Source: Nymphalis io
Lineage: Eukaryota > Arthropoda > Insecta > Lepidoptera > Nymphalidae
Direction: 5' to 3'
Assembly (NCBI RefSeq): GCF_905147045.1
Contig: NC_065897.1
Location: forward strand, 5,347,001-5,411,000
Length of the DNA stretch: 64,000 nt
In this document: positions 23,047-34,206 of the stretch, piece after piece
How the letters are laid out: every line of letters begins with the position of its first letter
Numbering within the stretch: the first letter of the stretch is position 1
Position numbers and translations under genes: made by a program
The notes under the pieces: generated by a model
The model's input: the letters and a program-made list of their open reading frames with translations, nothing else
Database searches by the model: none
Told to the model about the DNA's origin: nothing

Positions 23047-23564
23047 AAACCTTCACACATTGTGCCGATCAAAAATTAACGGGATAACTGTGTATGATGA
23101 CGAAGATGGGTAATGTTCACTGTAATTTAATAATAAATTAAAATAATATAAAATGTATTATACAATGTTTTTATGTTAACTTGTCCGAGATAATTAATAA
23201 ATAGACTTTTCTTCTTTAATAATTTTCTTTTATAATATATTTTATACCCTCGTCAATATAGCGGAGCAAAGTAATTATATCCGGTTTTACGTCTTTCGCT
23301 TGTAAAGGTTTATGTGCTTTCATGATTTCGAATTTTCTGCTTAAGTTGTAATGTGTTGAATCCGAACATTTATATTATATTCGAATGAAAACGGTTCTTG
23401 TGATCAAGGCGAGAAAATATCTGATTATATATTTGAAGATCACGCCGGCTATAGTCTAGTAGGTATTTAAATAATTAACATGTTATGTAGTTGTTCATAT
23501 AATTTGTATACTTACAATAATATGAAAACAAAATTATCATAATTATAAAAAAAACCTAATCAAA
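23047..23564. other. AT-rich DNA, nothing recognised
   Basis: No feature is supported between the LINE tail and the next repeat. Confidence 0.4.
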
Positions 23565-23694
23565 ATATTCTTTATTCATAAAAACGAATCGTCATATCTC
23601 TAGTATTAGAGAATTAAATGTAAAACTACCACAGACTTGGAAGGTGAATTCTACCGAGAAAATCCGGCAAAAAAATCAGTAGTTACTGCTTTCC
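23565..23694 (-). mobile_element. Repeat H copy
   Basis: 'attctttattcataaa', 'aaaactaccacagacttgga' and 'gaattctaccgagaaaatccg', then 'atcagtagttactg', are the minus-strand wording of repeat H, moderately diverged. Confidence 0.7.
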
Positions 23695-24889
23695 ACCAAT
23701 TTACAAATATATAATTAATTACAATTGCTTTGTTATCATCTATATACATATATAAAGTATTTTATCGCGTATATCTTATTTATTAATGTTTTTGACAAAG
23801 GATTTATATTCATTAATTGGTCACGCTAAAAATAACTAAAATCGTATAAATGGTACTAATACTATGGCCCAGAAAAGAATTATTGTATTTTGTAAAATTA
23901 GATACTAGACAATATACGTATATAATATAAAGTCACATTTGAAAAAATTATAAATCATTTAAATGAGACGTTGTTAATGTGACTGTTAATTTTAAAGATT
24001 TAAACTTTCATATCCGAGTGAATTTCAAATATAAATAACCAATAATAAATAAGTGTATGAAGAAGGCCTCACGCAACAAAATAGTGATTTGAAGTGAAGT
24101 TGATTACTTATTCGTGTACATATGTTATTCACCTATTACATTTATAACTCTTAAAATTGTAAAAGTACGAATTGTATGTACCATCGTGTGTATAGTGACC
24201 AAAAATGTTTATTTATTTAACAAATTCTAAATGTTTAAGATGTGACATAGCACCTTCATCCACTTATGTCTTCATATAATACCGTTAATATCAATATAAC
24301 ATAATAAAATAGAAGGATTATATGAGGATTTTTCATACATGTACTTTTAATTTTGCTACATTCGTCTGGCATTTACGAGTGTCGTTTGTTATGCGTCCGC
24401 ACGCTCCCCCTATCGTATTTTTGACATTTATATTGGATGGGGCTTTCATTGATTCGCAGTTCATTGATTACGTATAGCGTCGATATGTTCATTTACATGT
24501 AATTATACATATTGAATCGTAAGCCTTTTTAAGCTCTGACGCAAAAATATTCGTATTTGTAAATTTGAAGCCGTCTAACTGTAGCATCGTTATACCAATT
24601 TACTTTTTTATTTTAATACTTGAAAATCAGTATTAATTTAAATAGTTTTTATTTTCTTTTTAAACAGAGTCAGAGGTCATAAATAAGTTTTAAAATAATA
24701 CATATTTTTTATTACTTATATTATTAATATTTGTGTTTCTCTGAATTTATATAGAAGCATAAGCATTTATTCAGAACATAATAAAGTATTCAGTGTCATA
24801 GCGTTTAAAAGTGATAAACAATTGATATAAAACTACATTACATTACAAAACATAACATTTCAGTAAAAATTATATGTAGCGTACTATTT
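23695..24889. other. AT-rich DNA with a GC-shifted patch
   Basis: Mostly featureless. At 24371-24485 a GC-shifted patch contains 'tcattgatt' twice (about 24447 and 24463), a Pbx/homeodomain-like word. No gene is seen. Confidence 0.35.
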
Positions 24890-25110
24890 ACGTTGACATT
24901 GAGAGAGTTCCGACATCACCGTGTCATTTGTACCTGTCAGTGAATGTATGCCATATTATTCCTATGTCCGATAACAATAGGAACGTTTTTCCCTTGAACG
25001 TTCGTGACAACCGCCGTAACTGGGTGCACCACAGCTATTGTTTAAACTTAAATTGCTTTCGCATTTTGACGCCTCGACGTCATGTGCTCTGAACATTTGC
25101 TTTGTTTAAG
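24890..25110. other. Unexplained GC-shifted block with a short inverted repeat
   Basis: A CpG-containing stretch with the Sox-like 'aacaat' and an inverted pair TTCCTAT (24959-24965) / ATAGGAA (24977-24983). No family repeat is recognised. Possible conserved non-coding element. Confidence 0.3.
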
Positions 25111-25268
25111 TCGAGTACATACTATTTTTTTTGCTAGTAAGGCAAATCATACTGTTAAAACCTAATGTAACTAAACAAACACGTACAACCTTATCAAAGA
25201 TGGATGAGAGCTTACCCTCGATTTATTTATGTTTATAATTGTTAAAAATTATTGTTGTTAAAAACTTA

Positions 25269-25311
25269 TGTCGATACTACCATTATATAAAATATAATGG
25301 TAGTATCGACA
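25269..25311. repeat. Perfect 20-bp hairpin with AAA loop
   Basis: Arm 25269-25288 (tgtcgatactaccattatat) is the exact reverse complement of 25292-25311, separated by three bases. The flanks do not pair. It is neither a known transposon end nor a rho-type terminator. The best explanation is a recent template-switch event; a small-RNA hairpin is an alternative, though the loop is very short for a microRNA. Confidence 0.95.
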
Positions 25312-25649
25312 AGTAAATGTATTAAATAAAACGCCTATAGTTTTAAAAGAATATTCATATCAATGTATCACCCAGGTGAGTTTTCTACAAAGATTTAATT
25401 CATCGTTTTCGTTACATCGTTACATTGATGTCACTGACAGACTCATTAATCGTACTTTCATGATATAAGAGATTATTTATATAAGATAAATCTGATATCA
25501 AAAGAAATTGTAAGAACGAGAACAAGTAAGAAGTTAAAATAAAAAAATAACTAAGCGAAAGGCTTAGTTTTCAAGACTTCACTACTTGACATGTCCAAGC
25601 TCGTTTTCAAATAATGTACGCTCAGCCTAATGTTTGTTCTCTGCAGTTG

Positions 25650-25830
25650 TACGGAAAGTTTTAAATGGTCGCCCTTGTTCTGATGACGAGGTGTCGGTCG
25701 GTGACGGGTCCATTACGCCAGCAACAGTTTGATTTAGGCGGGCTTTTGATATCGTGTGAAGTTTGCGGTATTGTTTTTCGTTGTTTGCTTCGGACGTTAA
25801 CTTTGTACCTATTTAGGAGTTATGAATGCG
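25650..25830. other. GC-shifted block, function unknown
   Basis: A CpG-bearing stretch ('acgaggtgtcggtcggtgacg') with a 60-codon frame starting at ATG 25665 that has no recognisable domain. Not one of the window's repeats. Confidence 0.25.
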
Positions 25831-25997
25831 GCTCATTTTTTGTTTGAGTTTGCTATTAATTATGTGCCTATTTCTATTAATATGGAACGATTACATTTTT
25901 GTTAATCGAAAAGTTTTTATATATGTATTTATAATCAATTATCTTAAATACGTGACGAAGCATAAGTTTTACATGGTTGAGAAAAGGCCTTCTTTTT

Positions 25998-26217
25998 TTT
26001 GTTCACATCATCATCATCATCCTATCAGCCGAAAGACGTCCACTGCTGGACAAAGGCCTCCCCCGAGGATTTCCACGTTGACCGGTCTTGCGCTGTCCGC
26101 ATCCAACGGCTTCCCGCGACTCGTTCTAAGTCGTCGGTCCACCTTGTAGGGGGCCTGCCCACGCTGCGTCTTCCGGTTCGTGGTCGCCACTCGAGAACCT
26201 TTCTGCCTTTGTTCACA
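25998..26217 (-). mobile_element. RTE-type LINE, 200-bp 5'-truncated insertion with TSD
   Basis: The minus-strand frame ending at 26025 reads RPRTGRRSVGRPPTRWTDDL, then WMRTAQDRSTWK and FVQQWTS, the C-terminus of RTE-clade endonuclease/RT proteins. Next comes a very short 3' UTR and an (ATG/ATC)n tail at about 26008-26020. The 10-bp direct repeat TTTGTTCACA flanks it exactly (25998-26007 and 26208-26217), so the insert itself is 26008-26207. The frame is intact, so the insertion is probably young. The plus-strand frames here are shadows. Confidence 0.93.
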
Positions 26218-26599
26218 GCTTAAAGTGAACTGTAAGGATTTAGAGCTCGCAGTTTGTAGATGTACAAATGCCCCAGATTAAAAAAAAGAAGGTAAAGTTT
26301 TCCAAGTTAATATTCACTATCTGACATAATGTGAATAACAGTAAAACATTTAAAGCATTTGAAATGTATATTTATACTTTAATCGGCTCTCTTTGGTTAA
26401 AATCTGCATATTCTATCCATTAAGGCATTTTGATTTTCTTACGAATTATATTATATTCAAAATATGTATTTTTTTTCTAAAACGATGTTTTTTAGGTATT
26501 TATGTCCTATTACTTTTGATAAAATTCACAATAAATCTATGAGTAAAACATTAATATGTTAAATATTAAAAAAAGCAATATAAAATATTAGATTCAGCG

Positions 26600-26900
26600 A
26601 AATTTTCTTTAAAAAAAATACTGGTTCATGGGTCGAATTACGCGGCACAAGCAAAAAACAGGGTCGATGATTAGCATCATTTTCTAGGGGCACGGATCAC
26701 CCTGGGGCAACTTTTCCCCAACACAATTTATTTCGCCTCATCAGGACGTCAACACGTTGACGTGTATTTTAGGTATTTTAATCGCGTCTCCACGGAGCCC
26801 GGGGCGACGTGCCCCTCTATGTAAATCGCGCGACCCGTTTGTGAGCGTAATTGTTTTTGCAGAGAATTGACACGCGGCCGTTTTAGTTTTGACGCGCTTC
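26600..26900. other. CpG-rich unexplained block
   Basis: One of the most GC-shifted stretches of the window ('ggagcccggggcgacgtgcc', 'aatcgcgcgacccg', 'cacgcggccg'). It holds an inverted pair ACGTCAA (26746-26752) / TTGACGT (26757-26763) and a stem 'ggggc-gacgt-gcccc' near 26801. A fair acceptor, 'tgtttttgcag', occurs at about 26852-26862, but the frames after it close quickly. Candidate conserved regulatory element. Confidence 0.4.
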
Positions 26901-27274
26901 GCAAAGAAATTATTAAACACAATTGCTTTAGGATTTAATTAATTAATATGTATGCTTTGCTTGTACGGAATTTTGAGTAAAATATTTGCTAGTTGCAAAG
27001 TTCTGGTATTCATTTAAAAATAAACCTGTTAAGCTGAATTTGTCTCATTACAATTTCTTAATATTTTTTCGTCATAAAATCAAAATTAATTGTTTTTTTT
27101 TTTTTGTTCGTTACAATATATTTCGATTTCAATCACGTATATTCAATTACTTTCCACATTGGTTGATGACAGATTAGCGTAGTGTAGTGACTCTCGAGTT
27201 AATCCGCGCGCATTACAAATATTTTTGTAAAACGAAAAACCTGTGTTTATATCCTATGGGCTTTTTATTACATA

Positions 27275-27563
27275 TTTTAAATAGGTAGATGGGATGGTAA
27301 ATTGGTCACCTGATGGTAAGTGGTTACTTCTGCACATAAACTTTGACCTTATAAAATATTAACCATCTCTTACATCGTCAATGCGCCACCAACCTCGGAA
27401 AATAAGGTTAACACCTTATTTTTCCCCCGTGTCTATAACTATAGGCACAAGGGACTTGCTAACTTACCATTTCAACGAGAATAAAACAATACCAAGTATT
27501 GCTGTTAAGTGGTATTATGATGGTATATATGTGTTGTCGTGTCTTACACAAAGCTTTAAAACC
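27275..27563 (-). mobile_element. SINE A, diverged, with internal fold-back insertions
   Basis: 'ggtcacctgatggtaagtgg', 'aatgcgccaccaacctcgg' and 'caataccaagtattgctgtt' give the SINE A order. Between them, 27399-27422 is an inverted repeat (10-bp arms) and 27429-27448 a second one, so that 'ggcacaaggga' appears in reverse orientation next to its expected direct form. The copy is otherwise old. The 116-codon minus frame at 27459-27809 is only partly inside it and is not a gene by any feature I see. Confidence 0.75.
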
Positions 27564-27809
27564 TTGTAAAAGTTTTTGAACTATACGGCAGAACATGAAA
27601 TATAGAATGTGATATTGTGCCCTTTCAAGGTTACGTTCTATGAAGGACGCGTGGTTTCTGATAAAAAATAAAAACAAATTCACTGTGAAGTACATATCAA
27701 AAATAAAATTACAAGTCATCATTTTTTCCATAGAGAATTTTATTCGAACGATAGTAGCGTATTTCATGTGAATTTTACATACAAATCTAATACCGATTTT
27801 ACCCCTCAC

Positions 27810-27965
27810 CGCGGTCTAATTCGCAAGACTCGGGTCCGCCGGGAGCAGAGATCCGCAAGCTATCCATTTGTTGCTCGTTACACCCTCGGCTACTAAGCAT
27901 TATGAATAATTAATGTGCCGCTACAGCAGCTGAGATCGTTCGTTTTTGCGGTTGCACATATCATG
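27810..27965. other. GC-shifted unexplained block
   Basis: 'ctcaccgcggtctaatt', 'gactcgggtccgccgggag' and an E-box in 'cagcagctgagatcg' stand out from the AT background. No repeat or frame is recognised. Confidence 0.3.
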
Positions 27966-29270
27966 AGATTAAACTACTTTTTTAACCACCTCCGTCGAAA
28001 TAAATAGGAGACTACATAATTAGGTGTTTGTTTTACACCGAAAAATTAATGCATATAATTATATAGAGCTTGCCGCTCTAGTCCTACGTAATAATTAATG
28101 AAAATTGAATTTCAAATGTTACACAGGATAAAATTCCGATACTCTACTTCATTTACTTATCTATTTCACAAGTATTCAATATTCAGACATTTAAGTATTA
28201 TTATTATTATTGGAGTGAACTTCTTATTGCGAATGCAGTTGATATCAAATTTGCTTGTGGGATTAACGCTTTTTAAACATGAGTAGAATTTCAAAATCCG
28301 TAGCTTCTCGCTTACAAATAAATTTCATATTTTGCTCACGCTTTGTGGCGAAGTCCAGTGGTATTAGTTGGAATTTGTGATAATATTTTGCTTGGTTATC
28401 TAATAAGTCAGTTATTGTGATACGCGTAAAAAATAATATTATCGATAAATATTAAATTTAAGTTATATATTTGCTTTTAGTTTCAAGGATTATGTATCAA
28501 AATTTTTTAATATAATTTTTGTCGTCACAAATAGTACATATAAGAATTATTATTCTAGCCAATATTATATTAAGACGAAACGTGTTGTAAGTACATATAT
28601 GTTGAATTGAATTTAGGATAATTTTAATGAACTATACAGTACATTATGTACTGAAATAAATTGAAAAGACGAACTACTAAGCTTTTGCCTTTTAGATCTG
28701 CACGACAAAATTAACGTTCCAAATTGGTAGGTAAAGTGACACAGGACTTTTAAAGCGATGATTCAAAAGTGTCTGAGGCAAATGGAAAGGATGTAGTTTT
28801 ATTGGAATTTGTATTTAATTTGAAATTTGAAACAGGAAAAATGTTTTATAAGCAGCATAATGTGTTACATAAGTGATTTCTACATTTTATTTATTTTTAT
28901 AATCTGAGATAATTTACCTATTTTTTTAAATCCGACGTAAATAAAGGGTGCACTGTTGGTTTGAAATTGTGGTTCCCTAACGTGACGACGCCTGTATTAG
29001 AATATTACCAGGTATTCATAATAAAGTTAAATGCCTAACTATATAAACCAAATAACATATTTTTTAATTTTGTTTTGTGTCGGGGTAATTGTTTTTTTAA
29101 TTTAATTTTAGTTTTTAATGTATTAGAACAAATCGCAAGAGCTTAAAAATAAAATTACGATACACGATTACGTAATAAATTCCTTTCGACTAGCTTAAAG
29201 AATATTCACTCACAAATACATGTGGAAATTTAACTATTTTCTACAAAAAAAAACTTATGTTTTAAGGTGT
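27966..29270. other. AT-rich DNA, nothing recognised
   Basis: No gene or family repeat is supported. Confidence 0.45.
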
Positions 29271-29274
29271 ATAT

Positions 29275-29475
29275 TGAGAGGCACTCAAGCAAAGTAGACC
29301 GCGAACACGTTAATGACATCTAACCTCACAAAAGGCGCTTTTCTATTTTTTTGCAAGAACTTCTTCCCTAGGCACTCAAGATCTACGGCTCCCGACGTCC
29401 TATTTGCATGTAGCTCACCTTCTCATTTATCAAAGTACTCTTAGCCCTTTGACGTGGATCAAGTTCTATTAACAT
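29275..29475 (+). repeat. Triplicated module, copy 1
   Basis: Shares an ordered set of words with copies 2 and 3: 'caaagtagaccgcgaacac', 'gacatctaacctcacaaaag', 'ggcactcaagatctacgg', 'ctatttgcatgtag' and 'caaagtactcttagccctttg'. The CRE site of the other copies is decayed here to 'taacctca'. No open frame, tRNA box or terminal repeat explains the module. All three copies have the same orientation. Confidence 0.55.
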
Positions 29476-29754
29476 TGACAATATTAAATTATTTTTATTT
29501 CAATCAGAATCATTGCTGAAGTCTGTTCATTAGGTGTTATGCCAGGTCAGAGTAGTTTTTATTGTTTGTTTTTTGGTTTTGTTCAGTATTTTTATCTTAA
29601 TTATCTTATTAATTTTGTATGGAAACTTGAAGCGCAAACTTGTAAACCTCATTGACATAAAAACTTAGCCCTGGTAGCTAAACTTTTATCGTCATAGTTT
29701 TAATTTGGCGATATCGAGTCACAGGATGTATCGATGACAGTTTTTTTATCAATT

Positions 29755-29975
29755 GAAGTTTTTTTTTAAACTAACACAGATCGCAACTATGTACACAAAG
29801 ATAACGATATCTCTGACGTCACAAAAGCCGGCTTTCCGTAAATCGCGGGCAAACCTCGACGAGCGCTCGAGTACCGTACGACTTCCTTTGAGGTTGGTTC
29901 TCTTTGCTCATTCACTACAGTACTTTACGCTCTTTCACGTGAATCAGGCAATGCGCATTTGAAGAAATTTTGATC
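29755..29975 (+). repeat. Triplicated module, copy 2
   Basis: Contains 'ctctgacgtcacaaaagccg' with a perfect TGACGTCA at 29814-29821, then 'gagcgctcgagtaccgtacg', 'acttcctttgaggtt', 'tttgctcattcactacagtac' and 'aatcaggcaatgcgc'. It aligns best with copy 3 over its last 100 bp. A 69-codon frame (29753-29962) runs through it but is not preserved in the other copies, which argues against coding. Confidence 0.6.
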
Positions 29976-30044
29976 TATCTATAAGTAAACATTCCATTTT
30001 CTTTATTTGAATGGGTTATGTTTATAATATGTACTTAATAATAA

Positions 30045-30110
30045 GCCGAGATGATAAACGCGCAGGGCATAGCCGAAGGCCGATTCAAATTACGGCAATC
30101 ATCATTTGCA
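30045..30110 (+). mobile_element. Possible SINE B head scrap
   Basis: 'aagccgagatgataaacgcg' resembles the SINE B 5' end with an internal gap, followed by 'gattcaaatta', a decayed B box. Too short for certainty. Confidence 0.3.
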
Positions 30111-30469
30111 GCTTTTTAAATGTTCACGTTAACTGTTCATCTAATGATCGGTGATGAAGGAAATTGTTGATTTTTTATGTGCGTTCACGTTCACCGAGTT
30201 CTCGGAAAAGACTTGACTATTTCGGATGATTTAGTACCGATTTTCTACATCTTTAGAGTTATTTATACATATTATAGTTATTTTCTGTTATTTTTAAGGC
30301 TCTCTTTTAATTTTTTTACGTTTTTGTATATATTACTTTTACTCTTGTAAGTATGATTGTCCGAAAAGACATATTAAAAACTCTGCCACGTCATTTTGAA
30401 AATCTTTGTCTCTTTAACATAAAGTTAACGTAACTTTTAAATAAGTGAACGGTTAAAAACAGAACTTAC

Positions 30470-30720
30470 AGTACATTTAAAATGAGACCCAAACAAAGTA
30501 GACCACAGGCACATATGTCACGGTAATGATGTCACGTCACATCTGACGTCACAAAAGACATTTTTTTTCTCAGTGTACGTCAGGGAGCACTCGTAAGCGT
30601 AGGTCTTCTTTTGAAGTTCTATTTAAACATAGTTTCGCTTGCTCGTTTAGTACGGTACAAGTACTTCAAGCCTTTTGAGATAAGTCGAGCAATGCGTGTT
30701 ATAGTAGAACGCTTAAAATT
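30470..30720 (+). repeat. Triplicated module, copy 3, with CRE half-site cluster
   Basis: 'caaacaaagtagaccacagg', 'atctgacgtcacaaaagac', 'agcactcgtaagcgtagg', 'tcttttgaagttctattt', 'cgcttgctcgtttagtacgg' and 'gtcgagcaatgcg' give the same order as copies 1 and 2. The segment 30518-30551 packs several TGACG/CGTCA words and ends in a perfect TGACGTCA (30544-30551). A 7-bp stem TTGCTCG/CGAGCAA spans about 30639-30692 but is not kept in copy 2. Confidence 0.6.
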
Positions 30721-31189
30721 TTACTCGCGGTAAAAGTCTTAAAGATTTTTACATGAATATTGCATTTGTTCTTCTTATAGAAAAAACTTCTTGACTAATT
30801 CAATGGTACATATTTGTATAAGGAGTCTAAGGGCTACGATTTTTTTTTTAATTTTTAACGGTCATGTTCTTATCATACTAACCGTTCAGACATTTGTGTT
30901 ATAATTTAAAAAGCAATGTCACTTATCTTTATGCAATGAAATTCCGTTCTGTCCGTCCGTTTGTTCCGTCTCATTAGTCTGATCGTGACTTATTCTATAC
31001 TATAGAATATAATTAATTTGTTTGAAATTATTGAGTTGCTCATATTCCAAATATCTATGGTTAATGCAGTGTGTTTCTATCACTGCATGAAACAGAATTG
31101 TCTGACATTATGCTTTTTTTGCTGGTGGAATGGTTTCCATTCATCTTACACCCCTAAAACTATTGGGTAGTTAAGGCCCCTAACTACTT
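30721..31189. other. AT-rich DNA with a weak repeat hint
   Basis: 'gtctgtccgtccgtttgttcc' near 30950 resembles the opening of a common dispersed element; otherwise featureless. Confidence 0.35.
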
Positions 31190-31290
31190 TATATCAGATA
31201 CGAATATAAAAGTGGTAGTTTCTAATATGACAATCAAAAAATGAGTATAATGCGTCTATGTTGAATAAGTGATTTTGGTTTGATTTGATT
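31190..31290 (+). mobile_element. Repeat H, 3' part
   Basis: 'gtggtagtttctaatatgac', 'atgagtataatgcgtctatg' and 'ttgaataagtgattttgg', then 'tttgatttgatt', match the tail of the copy at 40.5 kb. Confidence 0.65.
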
Positions 31291-33710
31291 AGAAGTAAAT
31301 AAAAAATCTCTCAGCTGGCTCTACGATAACTGCGGGCTCGGATGGGTTGAGACTATTCTACTTTACCGGATTTAAAAGCTGTCAATTTTTTCTTGGTTTG
31401 ACTAAACTTGGAAAAAACTTTCATTTTCTCCATGAGAAATCATCTTTTTATTTGCACAGAAAGAAACACTGTTAAAATTTAAGTGTAGGTGTCTATATAT
31501 ATAACTATGCCCCGTTCTCAACTCCGAAGTCAATAAATCCCGTCATAAGCAATTACATTTCCACAAAGTAGGTTATAGTCGAAACGAATCCGAACAAACA
31601 TTAATTGGATCGAGTGAAACGAGAGCATCATTAATTAGAATAGTTTGTACGATCGTAAACACGAATGTATCCCTCTTTGAAATCTAAATCCGTTTGTATA
31701 AATCGCATCCAATAACGGATGAACGATTTAACGTCATATGATAGCATGTTTTATGTTTAAATGCATTGCGTGTCGTGTATTTTTGGTGGTAATGATGTTT
31801 AGTTGAGTAAAATTTCAAGGTCTTTGATATCGACGTTTCATGATTAAAAAAGTTTGTTGTTGAAAACTACATATTATACATACACGAAAATAAATTGTCT
31901 ATCTGATTAAAATGGCTAGATGGCACAATAGATGGATTCCACCAGATCTAAATATTGCAGAGGAAAAAGTTTAAATTTTAGATATATTTTTAAAAGGCTT
32001 TGAGTTTTTAGTAACAATGTATTTCATAAAAGAACGTCTAATAACCATTAATAGTTTCATTTCATATCCCAAGCTCAGGAGCCTTATTGTTACGGTTTCA
32101 CGTTCCTTACATTTGAATCCGTACATTCAACGCGACGCTTTGCTGACTTTTTGTTTGTTTTCCGACTGTTGTACGTCTCGGTGCTTGTGTAGGTATAATG
32201 AGAGCGGAGCAATCATCACAATGAATGGACTTGGATGCAAGGACCCTCGTCTGAATGCCGCCCTTAGCCGCCGAGACTGTGGTGACCACACGTTATTGCT
32301 AGTCGAGGATTAACGAGACAATTGTGTTTTCTTAAGAACGAGAGATACGATATAAAGTGGCGTGGAAGTTGGTTTACGGTTTTTCACAATTTATTTTAAT
32401 TCTTTTTTGCTTGTTGTTTCTTATATGAGGTACGAAGAAATAAAACTTTAAAAAGTCACACATCTTTCATTATGTGTATGTGAATTATGTTGTTAATAAC
32501 GATTAGTGACAAATATAAAATACATGAAATATTCAGTCATACTCATTTTATTAAGAGTATATTAAAGTAAAAAAGTATATTTCTATAATAATTAACGAAT
32601 TACTAATATCTGACTAACTTAAATCTAAAATAATTATAGCGAAAAACAAGAAGTAATAGTAATATATGATATCCCGTATACAATTAGATGCAGTAATCAG
32701 TAATTCTAATACAACTACCATCACCGTCCTTACTGTCTTATCATTGCGTGCCCGTTTTATATTTATTCGTGTCGTTAATCTCGTTTACGATCTTTCTCTT
32801 TTACCTTTACTATCATCCTCTGATTGCCATCCATAGATAACATTCATTAAACCCACGCAGATACCTGACAGTGTAAATTACCTCTCGAAATGGGAAAAAC
32901 TCAATCTAACATGCTTTCGTTGTAAAATACGTCTGCTTTTCTTATTCTCTTTCTGTTGTCCTAATTTATTTTTAATTTAATCGGCATTATAATAAGTATA
33001 TGAAAATAATAATTTGTGTGTCATCGAATAGTCAATGTATTGTATTTTTTTTTTTATTATCCAGTAACAACATATTATAGAGAGTTATATTTAATATTAG
33101 GGGATTGTGCAGTCGACAAAATTTCATCTATAAAAAAAACACTTTATTAATAAAAGCAAACGTCTGTATATTTTTAAAAACTCTTTGTTTATATAAATCC
33201 TTTTTCCTATTGAGATTTTTTAATATTTTGCACTATTTGTGGTTACTGTAATATCAGAATGAGAGAAGTCATAGAAAATTTGTGCTTCCTTTCAATGATA
33301 ATAAAACCAGAAAATAATCACCTATTCGTTTGAAAATAAAATATAACATCGTCTTCGACGATTCCTATTATTATTTATCGTCGAGGAAAATTATTTATTT
33401 CGTAATTATGGTGGTTTTGTCTCCTTTAGCATTTATCTTTCTTTGTTAAGGTACAATGGAGTTCTTTTTAATTTGTCTCGCACTTGAGAGACTTTAAGGT
33501 CCAATGTTTGAAGTTTTACCGCGTTGCTTGAAAGGTGAGCTTTAACGTAGCCCTGATATTTCCTAATGGCGACAACAATGAAAAGCTACAAAATTATGGT
33601 AAGTCTTTATTAATTTATCAGCCAAAAACTTTTTAATAATGCGATACATATTAGTATGTAAGTATTTTATAATATGATAAATGTATATGAATATTATAAC
33701 TATTTTATGG
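31291..33710. other. Mostly AT-rich DNA with one balanced patch
   Basis: The patch 32100-32330 is CpG-richer and open on both strands (98 codons plus, 60 codons minus), with no domain recognisable in either. This symmetry suggests composition, not coding. The rest is featureless. Confidence 0.35.
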
Positions 33711-33713
33711 ATA

Positions 33714-34007
33714 TTTTTTTTTATAGAATAGGAAGGCGGACGAGCATATGGGCCACCTGATGGTAAGTGGTCACCAAACGCCCTTAGACATTAGCATTGT
33801 AAGAAATGTTAACCATTGCTTACATCACCAATGCGCCACCAACCTTGGGAACTAAGATTTTATGTCCCTTGTGCCTGTAATTACACTGGCTCACTCACCC
33901 TTCAAACCGGAACACAACAATATTAAGTATTGCTGTTTTGCGGTAGAATATCTGATGAGTGGGTGGTACCTACCCAGACGAGCTTGCACAAAGCCCTACC
34001 ACCAGTA
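33714..34007 (-). mobile_element. SINE A, full length, best copy
   Basis: T9 then 'atagaataggaaggcggacg' through to 'caaagccctaccaccagta', uninterrupted, with little divergence from the 60.5-kb copy. I use it as the reference for the family. In the poly(A)-last orientation, 'ggtttgaaggg' (33898-33908) loosely resembles a pol III B box. No clear target-site duplication is found. Confidence 0.93.
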
Positions 34008-34206
34008 AATTTAATAAATGTACTAAAATTATTATCATGCTACTATAAACATTGTTTTTTTTTATCGACTACGACAAACTTTAACGATCGAATGTATTCT
34101 GTACCAAAAAAATGCGACATGGTAACCAGTTACTTCTAGTTTTAACGCACACGTTTTAAAATATCGCACTCTGTCGCTTTATTTTTGTATGGTGTGTAAT
34201 GTACTT

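Noticed and set aside
25269..25311. Rho-independent terminator or microRNA precursor
   Set aside because: The genome is eukaryotic, and a 20-bp perfect stem with a 3-nt loop does not have microRNA geometry, so it is kept as a structural repeat only.
25826..26149. 107-codon plus-strand frame with a histidine run
   Set aside because: Its second half is the antisense of the RTE insertion; the histidines come from its (ATC)n tail.
27459..27809. 116-codon minus-strand open frame
   Set aside because: Partly overlaps a diverged SINE A, has AT-driven amino-acid composition and no domain. About one frame of this length is expected by chance in 64 kb of such DNA.
29755..29975. Coding exon in the triplicated module
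   Set aside because: The 69-codon frame in copy 2 is not kept in copies 1 and 3, which carry stops and indels.
32017..32313. 98-codon plus frame with an antisense 60-codon frame
   Set aside because: Open on both strands because of a CpG-rich patch; no domain, and no start context that decides between them.
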